Assembly: GCA_902477615.1 (NCBI GenBank)
Contig: CABSHY010000022.1
Location: forward strand, 1-11,323
DNA length: 11,323 nucleotides
DNA from: an uncultured Sutterella sp.
GTDB taxonomy: Bacteria; Pseudomonadota; Gammaproteobacteria; Burkholderiales; Burkholderiaceae_F
Direction of reading: 5' to 3'
This document shows, piece by piece, positions 1-7,947 of this stretch. How positions within the stretch are numbered: position 1 is the stretch's first letter; every line of letters begins with the position of its first letter. The notes under the pieces were generated by a model. The model searched no databases and was not told the DNA's origin. It saw only the letters and a program-made list of their open reading frames with translations. The translations under genes and the position numbers were made by a program.

Positions 1-2
1 TG

Positions 3-1760
3 GATCAAAATGAACGTGAAAGCTTTGAAGACGTGCTCCCCGTCTCTAACGGCGTTGATACTCGCTTTAATACGGTCAACACTGAAAAGCGCATATTCCA
101 AACGCTTTTAATGCTTGAAAACAAGTTAAAAGAAGCTCATCGTCTATACATGGAACTTGGCGATCGAGCCAATATTGATGACATTGCCAAATGGGCTCAT
201 GGTTTAATTGATCTTTTCTTTACCAATAGCTCTTCAACGGACAAGATTGCACTTCAAAGTAGTCTGCGAGTCATCAATCCCACTAGCGCTATGGTTAGTG
301 AGTCCGAAGAGTCAACTGAAGACGACCAAGAACCGGCAATGGACCTCATCATCTCGCCAGCCGTTTACTGGAGAGCTCTTGAGGACACCTTGGGAGAGGA
401 ACCCACGCGCCAAGCGATTTCAGGTGCTGTGACGTTTGCTCCGCTTAAACTCTTTCGTCAAATCCCCTTCCGCGTGATTTTAGCCATTGGCTTAAACGAA
501 AACAGTTCATTCCCCGGGACTCAACATTTTGAAGAGTACGATTTAATGGGCGTTTCGGAATTAAAGCGTCAAGATGACCGCGATAGTCGTAGCGACAATC
601 GCAATGTATTCTTGAATTTAGCTCTTTCGGCTCGTGACCGCTTCTATTGCTCTTGGTGCATTGGTACGGATCAGAAAAATCCGGCCAACCCGTCACCGGT
701 GGTCACAGAGTTTATGGACTTTTTAGCTTCGAACGTCCAAAGCAATGCCGATACACCAACGAAATTAAAGGCCCTTACCACACAACTGCCCTTAAGTCCG
801 GCATCAAGCCGTAACTTTACAAATGATGAAACGCGTTATTGGCAAAGTGTTGATGGAGGTTTGCTCCAATCTTTGGAGAGCGCTTTAAAGACCAACTTCC
901 AAAGCCCTGAAGAACCGATTGTTACTGGTACTGTGAGTGTTGAACGCTTTAAGGGGCAGTTGAATATCGAAGAGTTGATTGCTTTTTACAAATCCGCTCC
1001 GAAGTGGCTTGAAAAACAATTGATGATCAAAGACTACGATGATACGGCGACTGAAGAAGTGCCTCTCATTGCGCCTCGTGATGCCTTAAGCATGACCATA
1101 TTGTCTAATCAATGGCTTCAAGCCTTTGAAGAAGGACAAACGATTGATGATTTAACTGTCGAACTCGAACGCAATCCTTTAGTGGGTGCCGTCAATACCC
1201 GATCCATTGTCTATCGCGATGAACTTCAAAAACGCTATGACGCATGGTGTGCTCAAAAAGAATTGCTTTCAGATGCTCAGTCTCACATGTTTGAACACCT
1301 TGCAATCGATGTTCATGGCAAGTATTTCAATGAGCTTGTTGCCAACAACGTCACGCTTTGGTCATTTGATGATGACAAAGACTCGCTCTACTACTCTGAT
1401 ATTTGTCTTTCAGATTCGGGACTTCGTCGTGCGGTATTTCGTGTAATGCTTCTAAGGTTATTGGTGAATAAACCCATTGGCCTTAAAGTGTACAACCTGA
1501 AAAACGAAAATTGGATCAAATCTGACGCTCCTGATATTGACATCTCAACGAAGGCTTTTAGCCTTTGGTTTGATGCAATGGAAGCTGCTATCCGACAAAT
1601 TACTTATATTGATAAAAAGCCCGCATCTAATCCTAAGTATGACACCGAACCGACTTCCATTATTTGGCGAGGCGCTGACTTGGATGCAGCTCAAAGACGA
1701 GCCAAAGAAGCTTACGACGAATTTGATGCGTTAATTAAAGATTGGATTAAATCAAAATGA
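3..1760 (+). CDS. recC: Exodeoxyribonuclease V subunit gamma RecC, C-terminal half (5' end outside window)
   Basis: RecC is the Chi-recognising, non-catalytic subunit of the RecBCD helicase-nuclease, which processes double-strand DNA ends for recombination. The frame is open to the left edge, giving about 585 residues against roughly 1,120 for E. coli RecC, so about half is missing. The GTG at 33 is just an internal codon, not a start. The best landmarks are the stretch encoding IPFRVILAIGLNE (about 463-503), matching the E. coli RecC segment IPFKVVCLLGMND, then an Arg/Asp-rich DDRDSRSDNR block (about 572-601) matching RecC RGDRSRRDDDR, and SPVVTEFMDFL (about 693-724). The C-terminal part corresponds to the inactive nuclease-like fold of RecC. 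The TGA stop overlaps the recB ATG as ATGA, so the two are probably translationally coupled. Identification is strong. The promoter lies outside the window. Confidence 0.93.
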   Translation, partial: DQNERESFEDVLPVSNGVDTRFNTVNTEKRIFQTLLMLENKLKEAHRLYMELGDRANIDDIAKWAHGLIDLFFTNSSSTDKIALQSSLRVINPTSAMVSESEESTEDDQEPAMDLIISPAVYWRALEDTLGEEPTRQAISGAVTFAPLKLFRQIPFRVILAIGLNENSSFPGTQHFEEYDLMGVSELKRQDDRDSRSDNRNVFLNLALSARDRFYCSWCIGTDQKNPANPSPVVTEFMDFLASNVQSNADTPTKLKALTTQLPLSPASSRNFTNDETRYWQSVDGGLLQSLESALKTNFQSPEEPIVTGTVSVERFKGQLNIEELIAFYKSAPKWLEKQLMIKDYDDTATEEVPLIAPRDALSMTILSNQWLQAFEEGQTIDDLTVELERNPLVGAVNTRSIVYRDELQKRYDAWCAQKELLSDAQSHMFEHLAIDVHGKYFNELVANNVTLWSFDDDKDSLYYSDICLSDSGLRRAVFRVMLLRLLVNKPIGLKVYNLKNENWIKSDAPDIDISTKAFSLWFDAMEAAIRQITYIDKKPASNPKYDTEPTSIIWRGADLDAAQRRAKEAYDEFDALIKDWIKSK

Positions 1761-4700
1761 CAGAAAAATTTAACTTAGTTGAAACGAAGATTCAAGACAC
1801 TTTTCTCATTGAAGCAAGTGCTGGTACGGGTAAAACATACTCTCTGACCCGTATTGTTTTGAGATTATTGATGGAAACAAAGATCACCATCGATCAAGTG
1901 TTAATGGTGACCTATACGAATTCTGCCGCAGCCGAACTCAGAGCACGTTTACGTGACCTGTTACTTGAACTCAGAAGGGGCATTCAAAGTGCTGATGGTG
2001 ATTTTGATAATGTTCACTTTAAAAATGATGAAGTACTCAATGAACTTTTCCACCGTTGGGATAAAACGGACATTGAAAAAAAAGTTCAAGCGGCTCTTGA
2101 TGGCCTTGACGACTGTTGCATCAGTACGATTCACTCATTCTGTCAAAAGATGCTCCGTGAATACAGTTTTTCCGGAAGCAGAAGCGGCAGTTATGAGTTA
2201 GCCGATAATGTGGATGACATTTTGAATCGTGCTATTGATGACTTTGTCCGATCTGAATTACAAAACGCCTCGGAATCGTTAAAAAAAGAAATTCTTGCAG
2301 AAGATCCCATTGAAGTTTTAGGAGAAATTCTTGAAGCTTATTTTGACGCACCTCAAAATCCTCATTTGGAATTCTATGCACGATGGAAAAAAGCCGCTAT
2401 TGAAACAGAAATTAAAAACCAGGAAGGGAAAAAGCGAAAGAAAAAAATCTCCACCGCTGAGGATCTTGGTTTAGATTCTGAAGAAATGGAGGCCTTCCTT
2501 GAAACGGTTCCGGCTCAAGTTGAGCAATTGAAAATTGCTCAAGGTGTTTGCACCTATTCTGATTTGATCAGTGGTGTTGAAAAGGAACTCGATGATACAG
2601 ATTTTAAAAAGAACATCCGAAATAAGTTTCAAGCGGTATTAATTGATGAATTTCAGGATACTGACCCGATTCAGTACCAAATTTTCTCCACCTTATTTCT
2701 AGATGATCCAGAAGAAGGTGACAATCACAGTATCAAAGCTGATAAGAATCGTAGCTTAATTTTTGTTGGCGACCCCAAGCAATCAATTTACCGATTCCGA
2801 GGCGCGGATATTGCCACGTACAACAAAGCGCGAAGTCAGGTCAACAATGTCTATAGTCTGGCTGCTAACTATCGTTCTAGCCCCGCTCTTTTGGAGTCCA
2901 TCAACGAGTATTTCGCCAATGATGAAGAAGGCAACAACTCGGCGTTTTGTACGCAAGCCATCCAATATTCAAGCGTTGAGGCCAAGGCAAAGAAGGCGCC
3001 ACTTTATCGCGAGGTTGATGGGAAAAAACAACTCATCCCAGTCTTTGAATTATGGTACCGCGAAAACACCGACGAAAGTTTATATAGCGACGAACAAAGA
3101 GAGCAAGAAGCTCAGTTGGTCGCAAACGACATCGTCAACTTGCTCAATTCCGGCGTGATGCGCGAAGACAATCAGCCGTTGTCGGCCAAGGATATCGTTA
3201 TTCTGGTTCGTAAACACAAAGATGCTGATTACGTCATTCATGAACTAGCAAAAAACAACATCCGTTGTCTTGCATTTGCTCGAGAGGATGTTTTTGACAC
3301 TGACGAAGCCGAAGATATTCTTAAATTACTCTCAGCAATGGAAGTTCCGCAAGATAGTAAGCGCCTTAAGCTTGCTCGGTTGACACGCATCATGGGCGAA
3401 AAAGTCAACGATGTTTCTCCGGAAGCCTTTGAAGGAAATCAAGATGAAGACCTTTCAATCGTTGAAAGAAAGGCCTTATTGGCTCGCGAAACAATTGATC
3501 AGGCAACAAAACTCTTTGAACAAAAAGGCGTGGCCAGTGCGTTTGCCTACATATTTGAAAAGTGCAATACGAGATCAAATCTTCTACCGATTGCCGGTGG
3601 AGAAAAATCGTTGAATAACTATCAACACATTATTGAACTCTTGCAAGAGCAATCACGACATTTAACAACTCTTTCGGGGCTTACGCGTTGGTTCATTAAA
3701 GCCAGAGAAACAAATGGCGGAGAACGTCGGGAAACTCGTATTGAAAACGACGAGGATCTTGTCACCATCATGACAATTCATAAAAGTAAAGGATTGGAAT
3801 ATCCCGTTGTGTATTTAGTCGGTGCTTGGAGTAATAAAAAGAATAACCCCTACCCGCCTAAACATATTTGTTTTGATGTCTCTGAAAAAGGTCAAAACCG
3901 CTTAACAATTTCATACTCACAACAGCCTGTTACAGACATCAATAAAGGTGATAACCAAGGCATCGCGTTCAATGATGAAATTGAAACGATTCGATTGGCC
4001 TACGTTGCTATGACCCGAGCCTCTCAACGCTTGGTTTTGCCCCTTATGTTGACGCAAAAGGCCAACGCAAATCAATTTAAGGGACCTTATTACAGCGCTC
4101 TTACTAAAGAAATGGTGCCGTCAAAGGACTCCATTCAAAAGGCTCGCGAAAAGCTCTTTGATGGAATCAAAGTCAGAATTGAAAAATTGAATAACAATAC
4201 GCAGGCTGTTAGCACCGAAGATTTAGTCGTTGCTTATGACATCCCCAAGGATGCTGAACGATTAGATCATCACACGTCTGAAACCAAGACAAAGTCAGTC
4301 GAGAAAGAGCTGACTATTGCTCCGTCTCACAATATCTATTCTGATTGGCAGCAATCGAGTTACAGTGCCATTGTTCGAGGTGCTAATGAACAATTTGATT
4401 TGACGAATCAAGCTGAAAAGGAAGACCAAGGTGAAGATGACGAAGAACCTAAAAAGATCGTCAGCACCGAAGGATTGACAGACTACGATAGAGCAATTTT
4501 CAACTTTAGTCGAGGTGCCGAAAGCGGTACATTCTTACACGCCATTTTTGAACGCATTGACTTTAAATTGGTGCGTCGAGCTCTGGAAAATGACACCGAA
4601 GCCGATGAAAAACTCTTGAGTCGCGCCGATGTGATTGCGCTGCCTTATAAACATAACTTCGAAAATTTAAATCCCAACATGTTATGTGATTTGATGAAGA

Positions 4701-5314
4701 ACGTGCTTTGTTGTTCTATCTTCAAAAATCCTGATGGTAGTAATTTCCAACTCTGTAATATTGAGAATAGTCAACGAGAAATGACTTTTACAATGGCGAT
4801 TAATGCGTCCATGAAAGGACGCAAAGCCGTCACCGTCGAATCGCTCTCTTTGCTCTTAAAAGATTTCGAAAAGAAGTATCACTTACCCAATCTAAAACCT
4901 AAAATCCTCAAAGGTTTCTTAACAGGGGCAATTGATATGGTTTTTGAACATAACGGGCAATACTTTGTATTGGACTGGAAAAGCAATCATTTAGGCTACC
5001 ATGTCGCTGACTATCAAATGCCTGCAATGGAAAAAGCCATGGCTGAACACCACTATTACTTGCAGTACCTTATCTACTGTGTGGCACTGAAGCGTTTCTT
5101 GAAGTCTCGTGGAATTGAGCTCACCAGTGATAATTTTGGAGGTGTAATTTATGCCTTCATCCGAGGCATGCGAATTAACAATGATGAACCCTACGGCATT
5201 TACTTTGAAAAGCCTTCGTTAGCGCTCATTGAGTGTTTAGATGACTTTTTTACAAACGGTTTCGATGAGCAAACGATTGGGAAATTTGGCGAACTCGCAC
5301 GAGAAGGACTCTAA
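1757..5314 (+). CDS. recB: Exodeoxyribonuclease V subunit beta RecB (helicase-nuclease)
   Basis: RecB is the 3'-5' SF1A helicase and only nuclease subunit of RecBCD; it unwinds and degrades broken DNA ends and loads RecA after Chi. The 1,185 residues match the usual length (about 1,180 in E. coli). Visible motifs in order: Walker A ASAGTGKT (20-27), Ia TYTNSAAAELRAR (52-64), STIHSFCQ (123-130), Walker B LIDEFQDTDP (295-304), motif III GDPKQSIYRFRGAD (338-351), motif V TIHKSKGLEYP (673-683) and motif VI AYVAMTRA (748-755). The C-terminal nuclease domain keeps its metal-binding set: His928 in FLHAIFE, Asp1060 in GAIDMVF, and Asp1073 with Lys1075 in LDWKSN, equivalent to E. coli His956, Asp1067, Asp1080 and Lys1082. 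It should therefore be catalytically complete. The ATG overlaps the recC stop and has no clear Shine-Dalgarno of its own, which suggests coupling. No ptrA lies between recC and recB, unlike E. coli. Confidence 0.97.
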   Translation: MTEKFNLVETKIQDTFLIEASAGTGKTYSLTRIVLRLLMETKITIDQVLMVTYTNSAAAELRARLRDLLLELRRGIQSADGDFDNVHFKNDEVLNELFHRWDKTDIEKKVQAALDGLDDCCISTIHSFCQKMLREYSFSGSRSGSYELADNVDDILNRAIDDFVRSELQNASESLKKEILAEDPIEVLGEILEAYFDAPQNPHLEFYARWKKAAIETEIKNQEGKKRKKKISTAEDLGLDSEEMEAFLETVPAQVEQLKIAQGVCTYSDLISGVEKELDDTDFKKNIRNKFQAVLIDEFQDTDPIQYQIFSTLFLDDPEEGDNHSIKADKNRSLIFVGDPKQSIYRFRGADIATYNKARSQVNNVYSLAANYRSSPALLESINEYFANDEEGNNSAFCTQAIQYSSVEAKAKKAPLYREVDGKKQLIPVFELWYRENTDESLYSDEQREQEAQLVANDIVNLLNSGVMREDNQPLSAKDIVILVRKHKDADYVIHELAKNNIRCLAFAREDVFDTDEAEDILKLLSAMEVPQDSKRLKLARLTRIMGEKVNDVSPEAFEGNQDEDLSIVERKALLARETIDQATKLFEQKGVASAFAYIFEKCNTRSNLLPIAGGEKSLNNYQHIIELLQEQSRHLTTLSGLTRWFIKARETNGGERRETRIENDEDLVTIMTIHKSKGLEYPVVYLVGAWSNKKNNPYPPKHICFDVSEKGQNRLTISYSQQPVTDINKGDNQGIAFNDEIETIRLAYVAMTRASQRLVLPLMLTQKANANQFKGPYYSALTKEMVPSKDSIQKAREKLFDGIKVRIEKLNNNTQAVSTEDLVVAYDIPKDAERLDHHTSETKTKSVEKELTIAPSHNIYSDWQQSSYSAIVRGANEQFDLTNQAEKEDQGEDDEEPKKIVSTEGLTDYDRAIFNFSRGAESGTFLHAIFERIDFKLVRRALENDTEADEKLLSRADVIALPYKHNFENLNPNMLCDLMKNVLCCSIFKNPDGSNFQLCNIENSQREMTFTMAINASMKGRKAVTVESLSLLLKDFEKKYHLPNLKPKILKGFLTGAIDMVFEHNGQYFVLDWKSNHLGYHVADYQMPAMEKAMAEHHYYLQYLIYCVALKRFLKSRGIELTSDNFGGVIYAFIRGMRINNDEPYGIYFEKPSLALIECLDDFFTNGFDEQTIGKFGELAREGL

Positions 5315-5317
5315 ATC

Positions 5318-7237
5318 ATGAACACAGAAATGAAAGTTAAACAATTCACTGAAGAACAATTGGCTTACCTGCAACTCGGCCATCATCTTTTAAAAACGAT
5401 CGAGCGAAATCATCCTGATCGTTTCATCAGCGACGTGAAGGCTCGGGCCATCGCGACTCTGGATAAGCTTTTATTGTCTTTTTGCAAAGCCGATTCTGAT
5501 GGTAGTGTGTGCGTAAATGTTGCCTCTATTGACGTTTCTGATGAAGAGTTAACTCTTTTAGAAAATATCGGACTTCTTGTTAAAGCACCTCTAAAACTTA
5601 AAGAAGAACCCTCAAAACGCATTCCTTTCATCTGGGACTGTCACAGTGAAACTCAGCGTCTTTATCTTCAACGTCGCTTCATTGAAGAACGTGAAGTGGC
5701 CCTTGCTATCATGGACTTTAAAGCGCACGCATCAGAAGCGATTTCGCCCAAGCAAGAACAATTGATTGAAGACTTTAAATCAACGGTGTACGACAACGGT
5801 AAAACCGCTGATCCCAAAAGTTTGATTGAACAGGAAACGGCCATCAGAGGTGCGTTATCTCACACCTTTTTCATCATCACCGGTGGCCCTGGTACGGGTA
5901 AAACTACAGTTGTGGCCAAACTCATTGAATGCGAGTTGGTAGCCAATCCTGATTTGGTGATTGGATTAGCCGCACCGACCGGTAAAGCAGCAAGTCGAGT
6001 GCTGCAATCCATTAACGGGTCTTGCAAAGGCGAATCGGGAGCCATATTTGTTCAGCTTAAAGAACAGCTTGCTCAAAATAAAATTACCTCTCAGACCATC
6101 CATCGTTGGCTTTCTTCTGAAACACTCGCAGGCGGCCGCCCCAGTGAAGATAATCCGTTGGATGTTGACATTTTGATCGTTGACGAAGCATCCATGATTG
6201 ATTTGACGTTAGCCAAACAATTGTTGCGTTGCATCAATCGCAAGAAAACAAAATTAATTTTATTGGGTGATAAATTCCAATTAGCTGCAGTAGGACCCGG
6301 TTCAGTATTAGCGGATTTAACCGATCCTGAAGTGATGGCGGATCACGTAGCCGAACTCACCATCAGTCATCGTTTTACAGCAACTTCGCGAATTGGTCGA
6401 TTAGCTAATTACATTAATAATCAAGTCTTTGAAGAAAGTAGTTTCCGCGATCTTTTTAATCATAATCTTGATAACGATGAGATTTTTTGGCCTCCGTATT
6501 CTTCCAACGTCTCCTTGCAGAAAAGCGCTCAAGACTGGATAGAAAAACAATTAAAACATTATGTTGAAAAACTAACAGATTATCTTGAAGAGGCTTTAAT
6601 TTATCCACCGTTGATTCGTAATAACAAATCAAAAGCTAAAGCCCTTCAACTGGTTTGGGAAGCAGCTGATAAATTCCGCATTTTGTCTGCTCAGCGTCAT
6701 GGCTTCAATAGCGTCGAAGCAGTTAATCGTTTTGCAGACGAATTTGTACGTGAAAAAGTGAATGAATGGGCTAAAAAAGCACAAGAGAAAGGATGGCTAC
6801 AATCGGCTCATCTTCAATTCCCCTTTACGGAACTCTTTTACCCGGGGCGTATCATCATTAACCGTAAGAACTACGCCCCCTTGGACATCTTCAATGGTGA
6901 CGTCGGCATTGTGTTACCGATGAGTGACGATTGGTCACGCTACGAAGTCTTTTTTGGCGATCGAGAAGAATTCCGCCCCGCCGGTCTTTTACCCGAACAC
7001 GATACGGCTTATGCATTGACGATTCACCAATCTCAAGGCTCGCAATATGACCACGTGGCCGTGTTGCTATCCAATGACCCGGACTCCTCGCTTTCGACTC
7101 GAGAGCTCCTCTATACCGGTGTCACTCGGGCAAAAAAGGAAGTGCAGCTTTATGCCAATCCCCAATCGGTTGCTAAAGCCTGTTCAACCAAAACGCAACG
7201 TGCGAGCGGTTTAACGCAACGCTTAAAAGAGGGTTAA
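5318..7237 (+). CDS. recD: Exodeoxyribonuclease V subunit alpha RecD (5'-3' helicase)
   Basis: RecD is the fast 5'-3' SF1B motor of RecBCD and activates the RecB nuclease. The 639-residue product is slightly longer than E. coli RecD (608). Motifs seen: Walker A GGPGTGKT (189-196), Ia AAPTGKAA (218-225), Walker B IVDEASMIDL (287-296), motif III GDKFQLAAVGPGSVL (317-331), the UvrD-like C-terminal TIHQSQGSQYD (568-578) and motif VI YTGVTRAK (599-606). The start at 5318 is supported by AAGGA at 5304-5308, 9 bases upstream and inside the recB end. A second in-frame ATG at 5330 is possible but less well placed. The gene starts 3 bases after the recB stop and is the last in the operon, followed by a hairpin terminator. 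The first 110 or so residues are the poorly conserved N-terminal domain. RecD rather than RecD2 is supported by length and by the recCB context. Confidence 0.96.
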   Translation: MNTEMKVKQFTEEQLAYLQLGHHLLKTIERNHPDRFISDVKARAIATLDKLLLSFCKADSDGSVCVNVASIDVSDEELTLLENIGLLVKAPLKLKEEPSKRIPFIWDCHSETQRLYLQRRFIEEREVALAIMDFKAHASEAISPKQEQLIEDFKSTVYDNGKTADPKSLIEQETAIRGALSHTFFIITGGPGTGKTTVVAKLIECELVANPDLVIGLAAPTGKAASRVLQSINGSCKGESGAIFVQLKEQLAQNKITSQTIHRWLSSETLAGGRPSEDNPLDVDILIVDEASMIDLTLAKQLLRCINRKKTKLILLGDKFQLAAVGPGSVLADLTDPEVMADHVAELTISHRFTATSRIGRLANYINNQVFEESSFRDLFNHNLDNDEIFWPPYSSNVSLQKSAQDWIEKQLKHYVEKLTDYLEEALIYPPLIRNNKSKAKALQLVWEAADKFRILSAQRHGFNSVEAVNRFADEFVREKVNEWAKKAQEKGWLQSAHLQFPFTELFYPGRIIINRKNYAPLDIFNGDVGIVLPMSDDWSRYEVFFGDREEFRPAGLLPEHDTAYALTIHQSQGSQYDHVAVLLSNDPDSSLSTRELLYTGVTRAKKEVQLYANPQSVAKACSTKTQRASGLTQRLKEG

Positions 7238-7243
7238 TCACTA

Positions 7244-7292
7244 CCAAAACAAAAAGACTGAGTTCCATTTGAAGCTCAGTCTTTTGTTTTGG
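7244..7292. terminator. Two-way intrinsic terminator between recD and the DUF456 gene
   Basis: The left arm 7244-7262 and right arm 7275-7292 pair over their whole length (CCAAAACAAAA then GACTGAG against CTCAGTC then TTTTGTTTTGG), with one bulged A on the left. A short inner TTC/GAA pairing closes the loop. Read on either strand, the GACTGAG/CTCAGTC stem is followed by a T-run, so it can end transcripts from recD (+) and from the convergent DUF456 gene (-). It lies 6 bases after the recD stop and 15 bases after the DUF456 stop. Confidence 0.9.
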
Positions 7293-7307
7293 ATGAAAGA
7301 ATTTTTC

Positions 7308-7805
7308 TTAGAACGCGAAGCGCATCACCAACATAATGCCGATCATAATGAAAGCGATAGCGACCTTCGCAGCAATCCCTGCAATCATGCCGACCCACGT
7401 AGCCCAAGAAACCTTGCCGGCTAAACGCATATCACGATGACCGATCATTTCTCCCACGAAGGCACCAATCACAGGAAATAAGAAAATTCCGATGAGACCA
7501 AAAGGGATCCCCACGATCGTTCCTAAAAAGGCGCCTGTAAGGCCCATTTTCGTGGCGCCGGCCTTCTGGGCACCCATGGTCTGACTCACCCAATCAATAG
7601 CAATGGAAATCGCCGTTAAAACGCCAAGAGCGATTAACGTACCGACTCCAAAGTATTGGTACCCTTCCATATGCGCAATTAACCAAGCGCCACCGAAGAT
7701 CATGGGGATACCGGGCAAGGCCGGTACAACCGTGCCACCTAAGCCAACCAAAATCAAAACAAAGGCCAGTGCATAGGCACCGTATGTAATCAATGCATCA
7801 AGCAT
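7308..7805 (-). CDS. DUF456 family small membrane protein
   Basis: This 165-residue protein is almost entirely hydrophobic and is predicted to sit in the inner membrane. Candidate membrane segments are at about residues 8-28, 33-46, 52-72, 90-120 (with Gly/Pro breaks) and 134-160. The PALPGIPMIF motif (28-37) and the later glycine-rich LTGAFLGTIVGIPFG and PVIGAFVGEMIG stretches are typical of the DUF456 family. The family's function is not known to me, so I assign none. The ATG at 7805-7803 has a Shine-Dalgarno AAGGA at 7819-7815, 9 bases upstream. The start overlaps the restored dnaB stop as ATGCTTGA, suggesting cotranscription and coupling with dnaB. No separate promoter is evident. It ends in TAA just before the shared terminator. 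Confidence 0.88.
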   Translation of the reverse strand: MLDALITYGAYALAFVLILVGLGGTVVPALPGIPMIFGGAWLIAHMEGYQYFGVGTLIALGVLTAISIAIDWVSQTMGAQKAGATKMGLTGAFLGTIVGIPFGLIGIFLFPVIGAFVGEMIGHRDMRLAGKVSWATWVGMIAGIAAKVAIAFIMIGIMLVMRFAF

Positions 7806-7947
7806 ATCCAGTATTCCTTGTGGCGGTCTTAAAGTGCGTGTATTCTCCGAAGAAGACTAAATCCACCGTCCCCGTCGGGCCGTTACGTTGCTTACGAATA
7901 ATGGCTTCCGCGTTACGCTCTTCGTCCGTGCCCTTTAAGTCTTGGGT
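7798..7947 (-). other. dnaB: DnaB C-terminal tail separated from the main frame by the in-frame stop
   Basis: These 49 codons plus TGA are in the same frame as the upstream dnaB and contain no other stop. The translation begins TQDLKGTDEERN, lining up with the E. coli DnaB segment around DLKGIAE. It then carries KQRNGPTGTVDLVF (full-frame positions 429-442), the beta-hairpin whose Lys and Arg reach across to the neighbouring subunit's ATP in studied DnaB hexamers. It ends FGEYTHFKTATRNTGYA. There is no plausible start codon at its head, so it would not be made as a separate protein. The conserved motif and unchanged frame point to a recent point change or a base error rather than old decay. 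Confidence 0.88.

Noticed and set aside
33..35. GTG at 33 as the start of recC
   Set aside because: The frame is open through the window edge, and the product matches only the C-terminal half of RecC.
2763..3158. 131-codon alternative frame inside recB
   Set aside because: It overlaps RecB motif III and neighbouring helicase sequence in another frame; low-complexity product and no domain.
1..7237. recBCD block as a mobile or novel defence system
   Set aside because: It is a complete housekeeping RecBCD with all catalytic motifs; no integrase, insertion sequence, tRNA or direct repeats flank it. Its AT-rich look against the ribosomal genes is expected from expression-driven codon bias.
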